Part shown: one piece after another, positions 35,838 to 45,439 of the stretch
Layout of the letters: the number at the start of each line of letters is the position of its first letter
How positions within the stretch are numbered: position 1 is the stretch's first letter
Assembly: GCA_961205875.1 (NCBI GenBank)
Contig: OY540813.1
Location: 29,731,001-29,795,000, forward strand
DNA from: Sialis fuliginosa
Lineage: Eukaryota; Arthropoda; Insecta; Megaloptera; Sialidae
Length of the DNA stretch: 64,000 bases
Reading direction: 5' to 3'
Notes under the pieces: generated by a model
The model's database searches: none
The model's input: only the letters and a program-made list of their open reading frames with translations
Told to the model about the DNA's origin: nothing
Translations under genes and position numbers: made by a program

Positions 35838-36475
35838 CAGGGACTTGAACCGGAATTTATTTATGGTTCGGGTTCTGTTCGGGTTCAAACATAAATTTCG
35901 GTTCGGGTTTGGGTTCAAAAACCGTTATTTTTTTAAGGTTCAGGTTCGGGTTCGGGTTCAAGTTTGTAATTGAAAGAAAAGTATTTTGTTCGAAAAAAAA
36001 TTATAATTAACAAATAAAACATTTTCTGAAAAAGAAAAAACATTAATAGCCATTAAAGTATTGCTAGAAAAAAGGGCAAAGAATAAAATTACATTTTAAA
36101 AATTGAAATTTCTATTTTTCAGATTTTTTTTGCAAATTGAAATGTAATTCAGTTATAGAATTAAAAAAGAAAGTAAAAAATACTTAAATTTCAGTAGTTG
36201 ACTTGATAAGTCACATCATACCATAAAATTCAAACAGATTTCCAGTATTAGTACATTATATAATCTCTTTTAAAAATTATTGGAGGAAAATATTAAAAAT
36301 AATTTATTGAACCTTTTAAAAATATATGGTTACCAGTTATCCATGAAAAGGTTCGGGTTTAGATTCAGGTTCATTGACGTTGAGATATAGTGGTTCGGTT
36401 CGGGTTCAGGTTAATGAAAAAAACCGGTTTTTTTCGGGTTTATGGTTCGGGTTGGGGTTCAGGTTCAAGCCCCTG
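35838..36475. mobile_element. hAT MITE with GGTTCGGGTTC arms
   Basis: A 638-bp element with ends CAGGGACTTGAACC and, read inward, CAGGGGCTTGAACC, and an exact 8-bp duplication CTTATAAC on both sides. Both arms consist largely of diverged GGTTCGGGTTC repeats. No transposase. The similar 'simple-repeat arm' design at 46938 and 61655 suggests related hAT lineages. Confidence 0.88.
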
Positions 36476-36849
36476 CTTATAACTCATGTATTAAAATAAA
36501 TGTTTTGTCGGTTAAAATAAAATAATAAATAAAACATAATAATAATAAAATAAATGTCCTTTTCTATATTTAAAAAAAGTAAAATTTAACTATCCATTCA
36601 TTACATAGGAGTTTTTGATGTATGTACTTTACTTAATGACCTGTAATTACAAAAAGATTCTAAAAATAATCCGTTAATTTACAAGCAATTTATATTTTAC
36701 TTGTTATCTAAAATTAATATTCAAATATCTTATTGTATTTTTACTCGTTTATAATAGTGCCTGTATTTAAATAGAATAATTTAAAGCAGATAGTAAATTT
36801 AAGAGTATGTTTATTCAGTAAACTATTTAAAAAATTGGTTATAAATATT
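36476..36849. other. no feature recognised
   Basis: AT-rich intronic DNA between two elements. Confidence 0.5.
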
Positions 36850-36942
36850 AAAGATGGCTACAGACGTAACTGCAAGCTTGACAAGCATGCACGATCCATT
36901 TTTTTTATACAAGCAGTCTGTAGCGTATTTAGGATTATTTTA

Positions 36943-37324
36943 AGGCCCCAGTACACAATGGCCCATGCGTGCCCACTACAGGCCATCGCCATTGTGTACA
37001 GGGGGTAATGGTATATGATGGCGGACAATTGTCCATCGTGGCGCGCAATCCGGGAGTTGTCGGTTTTTTGGGCACACTTCAAAGGAATCGTGGCGTAGCG
37101 TGGCCTGTGGTGTTTACACAATCGGCCATTGTTTAGTTCGCCACCGGCCGCTGACCGGGATAGTACACTTTTGTAGCCGCAGCCGTAATTACTTCGACGT
37201 CCATCGCAAGTGGTTTGCCAGGCAACAATGAGCCATGCGCCATTGTGTGAACACCAAGTGATCGTGGCCTACAATTGTGCATTGCAAAGCGTGGCCCATC
37301 ACACGCCATTATGTACTGGGGGCT
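36943..37324. mobile_element. nested Harbinger MITE (unit 1)
   Basis: A 382-bp element with ends AGGCCCCAGTACACAATGGC / AGCCCCCAGTACATAATGGC and TTA on both sides (36940-36942, 37325-37327). It replaces or follows the lost transposase C-terminus. Rich in GGCCATnnCC motifs (repeated short inverted words based on AATGGCC). The minus-strand frame at 36858-37121 is a shadow. Confidence 0.82.
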
Positions 37325-37415
37325 TTAATTGTACAAGCCGCTTGAAGATTGATTGAATTTGAATCATGCAAGCTTGAACAAGCTGCGCCTGCACAAGCGA
37401 AACTAAACGTGCACA

Positions 37416-37613
37416 TTTCAGGTCTTCATAACCCCTTCCGGTCGCGAGAAATCGCAATGTTGCTGTTAATCTTTCGTAGGGGGTTAAAGCTTCTCTCATG
37501 ATCGTAACCTTTTTTTAAATTAAAGGTGTTACGAGTGACAAAAGGTTCAAATAAGTTTCTTCATTCATTCTGAGGTAATTATGCCAATCACGCGAATATA
37601 TCTTCAATTCACT
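37416..37613 (-). pseudogene. Harbinger transposase fragment (unit 1)
   Basis: Identical to 38494-38691. The frame reads SELKIYSRDWHNYLRMNEET, then LLSLVTPLI, a TAA stop, then KKVTIMREALTPYERL and LRFLATGRGYEDLK. The YLRM...LL..V.P.I..K...MREA....ERL...LRFLATG..YEDL order is the region just before the DDE domain in HARBI1-like transposases. After EDLK homology stops. The in-frame TAA replaces what is usually a Glu or Gln codon. Confidence 0.8.
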
Positions 37614-37618
37614 CACAG

Positions 37619-37961
37619 GGGGAAGCAACAGCACGGTCCATGAGAATTTCAATGAGCTTGTGGTATGTCAAACTAGAGCAAAAATAAAAAGACACGTGTC
37701 CAACAATTTGATCTCATAGACCTTAATTACAAAGATAATTAACTTTGAAAATTTGTGTATTCAATATAACCGTGTATTATGTTCGCTCAAAATATATGTA
37801 AGTGTGTTGGCCCTACGGTCAACGCGCTGGCGTCTCGCCTGGTTATCTTAAAACCAGGCGAGACGCCAGCGCGTTGACCGTAGGGCCAACACACTTACAT
37901 ATATTTCGAGCGAACATAATACACGGTTATATTGAATACACAAATTTTCAAAGTTAATTAT
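37619..37961. repeat. palindrome, truncated copy (unit 1)
   Basis: The left arm starts GGGGAAGCAACAGCACGGTC and the centre is at about 37848 around CCTGGTTATCTTAAAACCAGG. The right arm stops after about 110 bp where unit 2 of the tandem duplication begins. Confidence 0.85.
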
Positions 37962-38020
37962 AGCATGCACGATCCATTTTTTTTATACAAGCAGTCTGTA
38001 GCGTATTTAGGATTATTTTA

Positions 38021-38402
38021 AGGCCCCAGTACACAATGGCCCATGCGTGCCCACTACAGGCCATCGCCATTGTGTACAGGGGGTAATGGTATATGATAGC
38101 GGACAATTGTCCATCGTGGCGCGCAATCCGGGAGTTGTCGGTTTTTTGGGCACACTTCAAAGGAATCGTGGCGTAGCGTGGCCTGTGGTGTTTACACAAT
38201 CGGCCATTGTTTAGTTCGCCACCGGCCGCTGACCGGGATAGTACACTTTTGTAGCCGCAGCCGTAATTACTTCGACGTCCATCGCAAGTGGTTTGCCAGG
38301 CAACAATGAGCCATGCGCCATTGTGTGAACACCAAGTGATCGTGGCCTACAATTGTGCATTGCAAAGCGTGGCCCATCACACGCCATTATGTACTGGGGG
38401 CT
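38021..38402. mobile_element. nested Harbinger MITE (unit 2)
   Basis: The copy of 36943-37324 carried by the tandem duplication, again flanked by TTA. It differs at position 38098. Confidence 0.82.
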
Positions 38403-38493
38403 TTAATTGTACAAGCCGCTTGAAGATTGATTGAATTTGAATCATGCAAGCTTGAACAAGCTGCGCCTGCACAAGCGAAACTAAACGTGCACA

Positions 38494-38691
38494 TTTCAGG
38501 TCTTCATAACCCCTTCCGGTCGCGAGAAATCGCAATGTTGCTGTTAATCTTTCGTAGGGGGTTAAAGCTTCTCTCATGATCGTAACCTTTTTTTAAATTA
38601 AAGGTGTTACGAGTGACAAAAGGTTCAAATAAGTTTCTTCATTCATTCTGAGGTAATTATGCCAATCACGCGAATATATCTTCAATTCACT
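38494..38691 (-). pseudogene. Harbinger transposase fragment (unit 2)
   Basis: Continues the N-terminal piece at 39157-39396 once the palindrome is mentally removed. It contains the SELKIYSRDWHNYLRMNEET region and LRFLATGRGYEDLK, with a TAA stop at 38593-38595. No DDE domain follows. This is a dead gene in an already deleted element. Confidence 0.8.
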
Positions 38692-38696
38692 CACAG

Positions 38697-39155
38697 GGGG
38701 AAGCAACAGCACGGTCCATGAGAATTTCAATGAGCTTGTGGTATGTCAAACTAGAGCAAAAATAAAAAGACACGTGTCCAACAATTTGATCTCATAGACC
38801 TTAATTACAAAGATAATTAACTTTGAAAATTTGTGTATTCAATATAACCGTGTATTATGTTCGCTCAAAATATATGTAAGTGTGTTGGCCCTACGGTCAA
38901 CGCGCTGGCGTCTCGCCTGGTTATCTTAAAACCAGGCGAGACGCCAGCGCGTTGACCGTAGGGCCAACACACTTACATATATTTCGAGCGAACATAATAC
39001 ACGGTTATATTGAATACACAAATTTTCAAAGTTAATTATCTTTGTAATTAAGGTCTATGAGATCAAATTGTTGGACACGTGTCTTTTTATTTTTGCTCTA
39101 GTTTGACATACCACAAGCTCATTGAAATTCTCATGGACCGTGCTGTTGCTTCCCC
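38697..39155. mobile_element. 459-bp near-perfect palindromic insertion
   Basis: Two arms of about 226 bp surround a 6-7 base centre (about 38923-38929). One mismatch was seen (CTCAAAATA against CTCGAAATA). It splits the transposase reading frame between HIKLLT and SELKI, so it is an insertion into the Harbinger gene. The ends are GGGGAAGCAACAGCACGGTC on both sides. No convincing TSD. Arms include GGTCAACGCGCTGGCGTCTC, which resembles the D-arm of a tRNA, but there is no B-box, so no tRNA is called. Confidence 0.8.
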
Positions 39156-39156
39156 T

Positions 39157-39396
39157 TGTCAGTAACTTAATATGGGAATAGGTTTTTCTTTTCATTAACC
39201 ACTCTGTACACCACATACCACGTTTCTTTTTTCGCGTTTTCCTCTTGTGAACAAGGCAAAAAGCAGCCAAGGCGAACGCATCGTCGTCCGAGCTTAACAT
39301 AGTCCAATCGAAAACTGGCGCTTGTTTAAGCATACTTGTATCATGTGGTGGTGTCAGGGAAATTGTGCGTGCTTGTAAAAAAGATGGATCATTCAT
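39157..39396 (-). pseudogene. Harbinger transposase N-terminal fragment
   Basis: From M at 39396 (MNDPSFLQARTISLTPPHDT) for 80 residues to HIKLLT. It includes DDDAFALAAFCLVHKRKTRK and RGMWCTEWLMKRKTY. An acidic/hydrophobic run, then KRKTRKKKRG-W and EWL..R, is the usual N-terminus of HARBI1-like proteins (compare the WV.EWL..R motif). The longer open frame to 39465 runs through the TIR and is not the likely start. The frame then reads into the palindrome, giving 33 unrelated residues. Confidence 0.75.
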
Positions 39397-39436
39397 GCTT
39401 GTCAAGTTTGCAGTTACGTGTGTAGCCACCTTTATT

Positions 39437-40199
39437 AATACAGAAAACATAAACATTATGAACACAATTCAATTTTATATTCATTAAAAAATGTATTCAA
39501 TCGATATAATAATACACAAGACTGAGTATTTTATTTTCACTTACTTGAAAATTTTTATAAGAATTCAAGTAAATTTTATTTGAAAATATGCTAAATTTGC
39601 AAATCTTTCAATTTTATTCGAATAAATAGACTTTAGTTACATTTTACTTTGACAAATTGAAAAGAGCAGTAGAGTACCTACCAAGCGTAGTATTCGAAAT
39701 GCTTTTAACTTTTATAAGTTTGTTAGGAAATATTGAATGCAATTTAAAATACCGTTCTAATGCACTTTTTCTTACTTCAAACAATGGCAACGAGGATCAG
39801 TTTTATTATTTCTCTTAAAATACTTTCAGTAAAATAACCTCCATTGAATGTTCATATTTTCTAAAACATTCATTATTTAAAAAAATGTTTCAGTAAAAGT
39901 TTTTAGAGAAATTATTTTCTATGTAATGGTAATCTTCAAAAAAAATTGGTGCTATCAGTTACGTTACTATAGCATTCAACTCTATTTTTTTTAAATGACA
40001 ACATATCTTTTTTATTGATTCTAGGAATAGATCTTAATTTTTTGCATACAACTCTATAAAAATTTGAATGACATTGCGTACAAAAATTTTGAGAAAAATT
40101 AATTTTTATAATCTCAGATCACATTAACTGCAACATTCAAATATTCAAAATGATGTCTATTGCTGTCCGAACACATCTGTATTCTTTTTCTAAAAAAAA
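39437..40199. other. no gene recognised
   Basis: AT-rich intronic DNA without recognised exon or bounded repeat. Confidence 0.5.
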
Positions 40200-40918
40200 C
40201 TCATACTTTTTGTAAACACGTATTAATACTAAACCGATTATAAAAAGAAAGATCGAGTGAAAATTTTGAAATCGTAGAACAATTTTTCTTTAAAAAATTA
40301 TCACAAAGCTTTTCGTATTTTTGATAATAAAACAACTCGTAACAAAGATACAACGCATTTTATTCATTATTGAATAAAAATCACAATTGCCATGGAAAAC
40401 TAAAATATTTTTGTTAGTCGAAGCGTCAGCCAAAACTACAACAATCACTCGAGTGTAATATTAAAAAGTCAAGTAAGCTTTGTAAAAAAGAATACTTGAT
40501 GTTTAAAATTTTTATATTTATTAAAATTCGTTGCTTATTTTGCTATGGAATAACAGCAATACTGGCTTTAGGGAGAGAGGCTGAGCGACTGCTCTGGGTT
40601 CCAGTTTAGAAGGGGCGGCGGACGGCCACATGGAGAAAAACTGATTTTTTTATGAAAAAAAAAACTAGATATAACTCAATGAGTTCACATTGGTTGACAC
40701 TGGAAATCGATAACACGTATAATATTAAACCGGGTGTCAAATTTAAGTACTGTATCACAATGGTTTCTCAAAATATTAAATAAAAACTAATTTGAGACAA
40801 AATCTTTGAGAGTCTGTAGCTCCCTCACGAAGAGTTTCCGGACACATGTTTGTATGATTTTTTTTCTTAATAAACTGTTCAAGTTTTTTCCACCTAATAT
40901 GACTCTCTCTGTATATCA
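40200..40918. repeat. families F/H composite, truncated copy
   Basis: 40200-40560 matches 50740-50900 and the region after it (ACTAAACCGATTATAAAAA, ACAATCACTCGAGTG). 40560-40680 matches 51780-51900 (GCTGGCTTTAGGGAG, GGGGCGGCGGACGGCCACAT). 40680-40918 is the inverted H arm ending CTGTTCAAGTTTTTTCCACC and TAATATGACTC. It is a shorter version of the 50521-52140 composite lacking the left H arm. Confidence 0.6.
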
Positions 40919-42921
40919 AAGATTTTTTTAAATTTCCAATTGTTATGGTGTAAAAATAAGGCTTGTTCTGAATTTTTTAATAATACTGTAGCCCTAAATA
41001 TGTTTTCTTCAAAAACTATCTGAACTTAGCTAATAGTATTAAGATAATGCAGTCTTTTTTATGATACATGCACTATAATATAATAAGAATGTATTGGTGC
41101 TTTTATTTCGAGTAGTAGGCATTCTTTTATCTGTAAAAATTTATACAATCTTCTCTATTGTGAATATGTCTAGATGCTGTTTGTTATTTATCACTTTTAT
41201 AATTTGACATTAGAAATGTAATTAGATTCGATCAAGAAGAACGTATGATATGCAAACAATTTAAAACAATCGATTTTACGAAGCTGTAAAAATGACAAGA
41301 TTTGTAAAAAATAATATTTTTTATATTACCTAATGTAGAAAACATAAAATATTAATGTAAGATAACAATCTAAGAAAAAAACCATACAAATATTGTTTTA
41401 ATTATTATTATAAATTAAAATAAAATGTTTTTTTAAAAATTCCGGTTCTGGCCGGATTTTTTTTGTGAATTCCGGCGAGTCCGTTTCCGGTCGGAATTGA
41501 AAATTCCAGTTCCAGTACACCCCTAATCATAATGTACATACCTATAATAATAATATCATTTTAATATAAAAATCCTCTCTATACTAAAAAAAATACTTAA
41601 ATGCAAATATGTAAACCATGTTTCATAGTCAACTGTCAAACCCTCGCACTTTCCTAAATATTAAAAGATAATATATTATTAAATTTCCACATCAAAATCA
41701 TATTATAAAATACAAATTACATCAGTTTATAGTCATTACTGTTTTAAATATACTGTAGATTATTATCAGCAAAACCCAAAATACTTTTTTGTCATTATAA
41801 ATTGCTTTGTGTAACAAAAATTCTGTTGTAAATAGCTCACATTTAAATGTAATCAGGATTATAAAAAGCCCTTCCGAAGCAAGAGAACAAAGTAGAGAAA
41901 GAGAGACTAAACTACGTCAAAATGTCTCTGTATTTGACACTAGTAGTGGGGAAAGAAAAATGAGCTTATTATGAAATAATGTTAGACGATATAACCGATT
42001 ATTTTTTATTGAACACTTTTTGGGGCTGTGATTCAGATAACTAGCATAAAAAACAACGAGCTGGATATTTTAATGGTTAGTGAAAATAACTATAATTTTA
42101 TATGTCTACATTTTTTTCCAGAATTTTATCTGGACATGATTGTAGCTTCTTTTAACTTTGTTATAATATATTTTATTCATAAAAATTCGATTATTTCAAA
42201 AAATCAATTGCTTTTATATGTATTACAAAGTTTATCATCAAATTCGTATTTTTTAATCACTACAATATTTTTTTGCAAACCTGTTCAAGATAAATATTTA
42301 AAAATAGTATGTAGAAACATTTAAAGAAATGCAATAAAAAAACCATAAAAACATAATTGCTTTATTACTTGTATATTAATATCGTAAATAAATATATTTA
42401 TAATACAAAATACATCAATCATGAGAAAAAAAACTAGCTCACGGCGATATTTTGGTTATCATGAATTTTCTATACAAAATCAATTTACAATAAGCAAAGT
42501 CTTTTTACATCGAAAATTACTGTTAAATGATATACAAGGTGATAAAAATGATTGGACCTTCGAAATAAATGCAAGGGATCGAGTTGAAGTAAAATTGTTA
42601 ACTGTAAAACTGTAAGGGTTTATCTTTTTTTTAATGGAAACTTGCAACAAAAACCAAAAAATTTTTGTCTAACATACTTGTAATGTTTTGTCCAATTTCA
42701 ATTTTTCAAGACAAGAAAATAATTAAAGATTTTTGGACTTTAAAAATTTTTATACAGAAAACATCAACTTGGGAAATAAAGTAAAAACGACAAAGAAATT
42801 TTTACTTTGATCTAAAAAAAACTTGGATAAATATGTTTTTATTAAAATAATAGCAAGTTAACTTTAACGATGCCTTTGAAGGTCATCCCAAGTTCACGTG
42901 AATGTTACCATCTAGTTTTTT
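40919..42921. other. no gene; one hAT-like end
   Basis: At about 41435-41525, CCGG-rich repeats (TTCCGGTTCTGGCCGG, TTTCCGGTCGG) end in CCAGTACACCCCTAATCAT, which read inward is a TAGGGGTGTACTGG-type hAT end. The partner end was not found. Otherwise nothing recognised. Confidence 0.45.
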
Positions 42922-42925
42922 TTAA

Positions 42926-43152
42926 CCCTTTGAACCCGAGTGGCCACAGCTCAGGGCCATGCTGCTGGTTGAATCTAGACTTTTGGATCATTCTGCATCG
43001 GCTGAATTCTGTCAATAAATTTTTAATTGTATTGTATGTTTTCATAACATTCATGTTTCTATAATAAAGTGTTATATAAAATAAAATAACATTATTTTCC
43101 TCATAACATCGGGTCACGGTGCTTGTTGCTAAGGAGCTTAGGGTTCAAAGGG
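42926..43152. mobile_element. piggyBac-type MITE
   Basis: A 227-bp element with ends CCCTTTGAACCC and GGGTTCAAAGGG, flanked by TTAA on both sides (42922-42925, 43153-43156). TTAA target plus CCC/GGG ends is the piggyBac signature. A hAT MITE was inserted seven bases from its end, its 8-bp target overlapping the TTAA. Short frames in both strands here have no recognisable domain. Confidence 0.78.
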
Positions 43153-43158
43153 TTAAAC

Positions 43159-43636
43159 CAGCGTTTCTCAACCTTTTAGTATTTGCGACCCAATTTTTAA
43201 TCACAATTATCATCGCCCCCCCCCTCCTTCCACTTCCTCTCATACAATAATTTTCACTGAAATCGTGCTGTAATTGTAGTATACGTTTATATTTAATTGA
43301 ATTACATATATTTTGTTTGAGTATCAATTTCTAATATTAAACCTTCTTTCGAAAAACTTTGCTCTGCAAGGCAGGCTCAAGGGAGTCACTAATAATTATT
43401 AATCTTGTTTTTAATTTAATATTGATAAGTTAATTATTAAATACATTGTGCAGTACTGATATAATGTGTATTACATCAGTGTAAATATAAACGTGTATTT
43501 TATTTTTTATTATGTCAGAATGTATTTTATTGCTTTCCTTTCAGTAAATTAAATAAATGTTTTAATAATATTTTTTCTCGATATTCTCGCGCCCCCATTT
43601 AGTTTTATCACGCCCCCCACAGGATAAGAATCGCTG
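43159..43636. mobile_element. hAT MITE, CAGCGTTTCTCA ends
   Basis: A 478-bp element with ends CAGCGTTTCTCAACC and, read inward, CAGCGATTCTTATCC, and 8-bp flanks GGTTAAAC / GGTTAAAT (seven of eight). The arms include CGCCCCCCCCC and GCGCCCCC blocks. CAGNGNTTCTCA-type ends are common in hAT. No transposase. Confidence 0.82.
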
Positions 43637-44545
43637 GGTTAAATCCTAAAATATTTAATTTAACATTTTCATCTAAAACTTATATTGTAAATTAACAAAG
43701 AGTTATTTAGTAACTTTATACATAGTTCTGAGAGTTTAAAGTATTACTCGAAGAATTCGATTAAAAAATTAGATTTAACGTTTTCTTTGAGGATTTTTGA
43801 GAACCTTTGAATTCCTTTCACCTTTTCCTAATTTTGTCCGAAATTTTATAAATTGTTTTTTTATAGATATATTATTCGCCTTACTAAATAAAAAAATTCC
43901 AATATTTTATATAAAGTATAACTACTATTCCAAGAATAAATTATTTGCATTTATAAATATTTGACCACCCCTGTTGTAAATGTACAAATATAAGACCTTC
44001 AAACGTCAAAACATTTTTTAAACAAATTGCATTTCCCAAAATACTCGTACCACATACAATTGATAACAAATATTTACGATTTACAGTAAACAAACAAATC
44101 AAGTTAATTCGTTAACCGAGTGTACTTCTACGAGTACCTATTTAAATTTGAAAAGTTCAGTTAGTCTTTCATAAAAAAAATTCGTATGTGTACGTACGTG
44201 TCTATTTTATACACACGTGCATGGGTAAGTGTGTGTGCAAAGCTTTCACCAGCACTCGCCGCAATATTATAATGAAAAGAGCACACCTGCACTTCATATA
44301 TTACAATTACCATATCCACAATTTGCTGTTCCACATGAAAATGTGAATTTCATTTAGGATTTTTTATACCAGCAAATATAACTCAAGTTGATGTGTGAAG
44401 TAGTATTCTGTATAATATATAATTTAGTATTCATACAAATGTGTATAAATGCATGTGTATTGTGTATGTGTGTAGGTATGTTTGTATGTAGTACTATGTA
44501 GGCAACTAAATGTATATTTATATATAGGTACCAATTTATATATAT
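43637..44545. other. no gene; TG-rich low complexity
   Basis: No exon recognised. TGTGTATGTGTGTAGGTATG-type low-complexity sequence lies at about 44440-44500. Confidence 0.5.
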
Positions 44546-45368
44546 GTTACCGGCAATGTATGAAATACGGCATTCTATAGAATTCCTAGGTATTCTATAG
44601 AATGCCTAAAATCACCAGGCAATGTATGAAATGAATTTAATTATATAGATTTCCTAGGCATTCTATAGAATACCTAATTGATAGCCGGCAATGTATGAAA
44701 TATAAACATAAATAGGGTGAATCGATCAATTTTGGTCCAGGTACAGATGTTGCCTTACTTTATGTTATAAAATACTGATGCAAATATACAATAAAAAAAT
44801 CTTGGTTCATTCTCGATAGCTGTAGGTAGGTTTCTAGATTATAATTCAGTATTGTCGGTACAATATTGAATTATTTATCAAAATAAACATTTTATATTTA
44901 CGCGTTATAGGTATAATAGAAAAATGTATGTACTCTGTATATTGTTTCTGCGAATTTGTTATTTTTACAATAAGGGCCTTAAATCTTACTTAATACACGT
45001 CTGGACTAATATGATTATTTTATTTAATTTATTATAATAAATATCAAATGTTATACTATTGTTTATGTGGTTTTGTTATTTTAACAATGAAAGACCTAAA
45101 TCTTACATAATATGAATTTGGACTTTTTAAAATTAATTAAATAATACCTATCTGCTTTATTAATATCATTTTGTCTTTTATTTCATACATTTCCTAATAT
45201 TATCTTGGCATTCTATAGAATTCCTAGGGATTCTATATAATGCCTAGGCAAAGTATATAATAAATTTCTATTAAACAAATATTTCATACTTTGCCTGAAA
45301 TCGTCAGGCATTGTATAGAATTCCTAGGAATTCTATAGAATGCCTAAATTACATACATTGCCGGTAAC
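44546..45368. mobile_element. TIR element with repeated palindromes
   Basis: About 823 bp with ends GTTACCGGCAATGTATG and its inverse. Both subterminal regions carry clusters of the perfect palindrome AGGCATTCTATAGAATGCCT and variants (AATTCCTAGGAATT) plus repeated GGCAATGTATGAAAT. The interior has two diverged AAGGGCCTTAAATCTTACTTA blocks. Target duplication is unclear (AT-rich on both sides). No coding capacity; superfamily unknown. Confidence 0.65.
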
Positions 45369-45439
45369 ATATACAACAAATTCGTTTAAAATTCAGGTAA
45401 TTATTTTGTGCAAACACGCTCGGACACGTCGATTAGTAT

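Larger units (their letters stand above)
36884..37961. repeat. 1078-bp tandem duplication, unit 1
   Basis: This segment and 37962-39039 are direct copies with a 1078-bp period. I saw one difference (G at 37020, A at 38098) while comparing. Unit 1 begins inside the left TIR of the Harbinger element and stops within the right arm of the palindrome, so its palindrome is truncated. Such high identity means a very recent event, or an assembly duplication. Confidence 0.85.
37962..39039. repeat. 1078-bp tandem duplication, unit 2
   Basis: Direct copy of 36884-37961. Its right boundary lies inside the intact palindrome, so beyond 39039 only unit 2 continues into the rest of the right arm and the transposase N-terminus. 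Confidence 0.85.
36850..39433 (-). mobile_element. defective PIF/Harbinger element, rearranged
   Basis: Terminal inverted repeats of about 60 bp begin AAAGRTGGCTACASACGTAA at 36850 and at 39433 on the other strand, and agree at about 85 percent. ATT on both sides (36847-36849, 39434-39436) fits a 3-bp duplication, although the exact boundary is ambiguous by a base or two. On the minus strand it carries pieces of a HARBI1-like transposase. Inside are a 459-bp palindrome, a nested Harbinger MITE and a 1078-bp tandem duplication. Clearly less AT-rich than its surroundings. It cannot encode a working transposase. Confidence 0.8.

Noticed and set aside
37819-37961. tRNA or tRNA-derived SINE in the palindrome centre
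   Set aside because: A D-arm-like GGTCAACGCGCTGGCG is present but there is no B-box, T-arm or cloverleaf. It is mentioned only as a resemblance.
39055-39465. 136-aa ORF as a complete gene
   Set aside because: It starts in the Harbinger TIR and runs into the palindrome. Only residues from M at 39396 to position 39157 resemble a transposase, so it is called as a pseudogene fragment.
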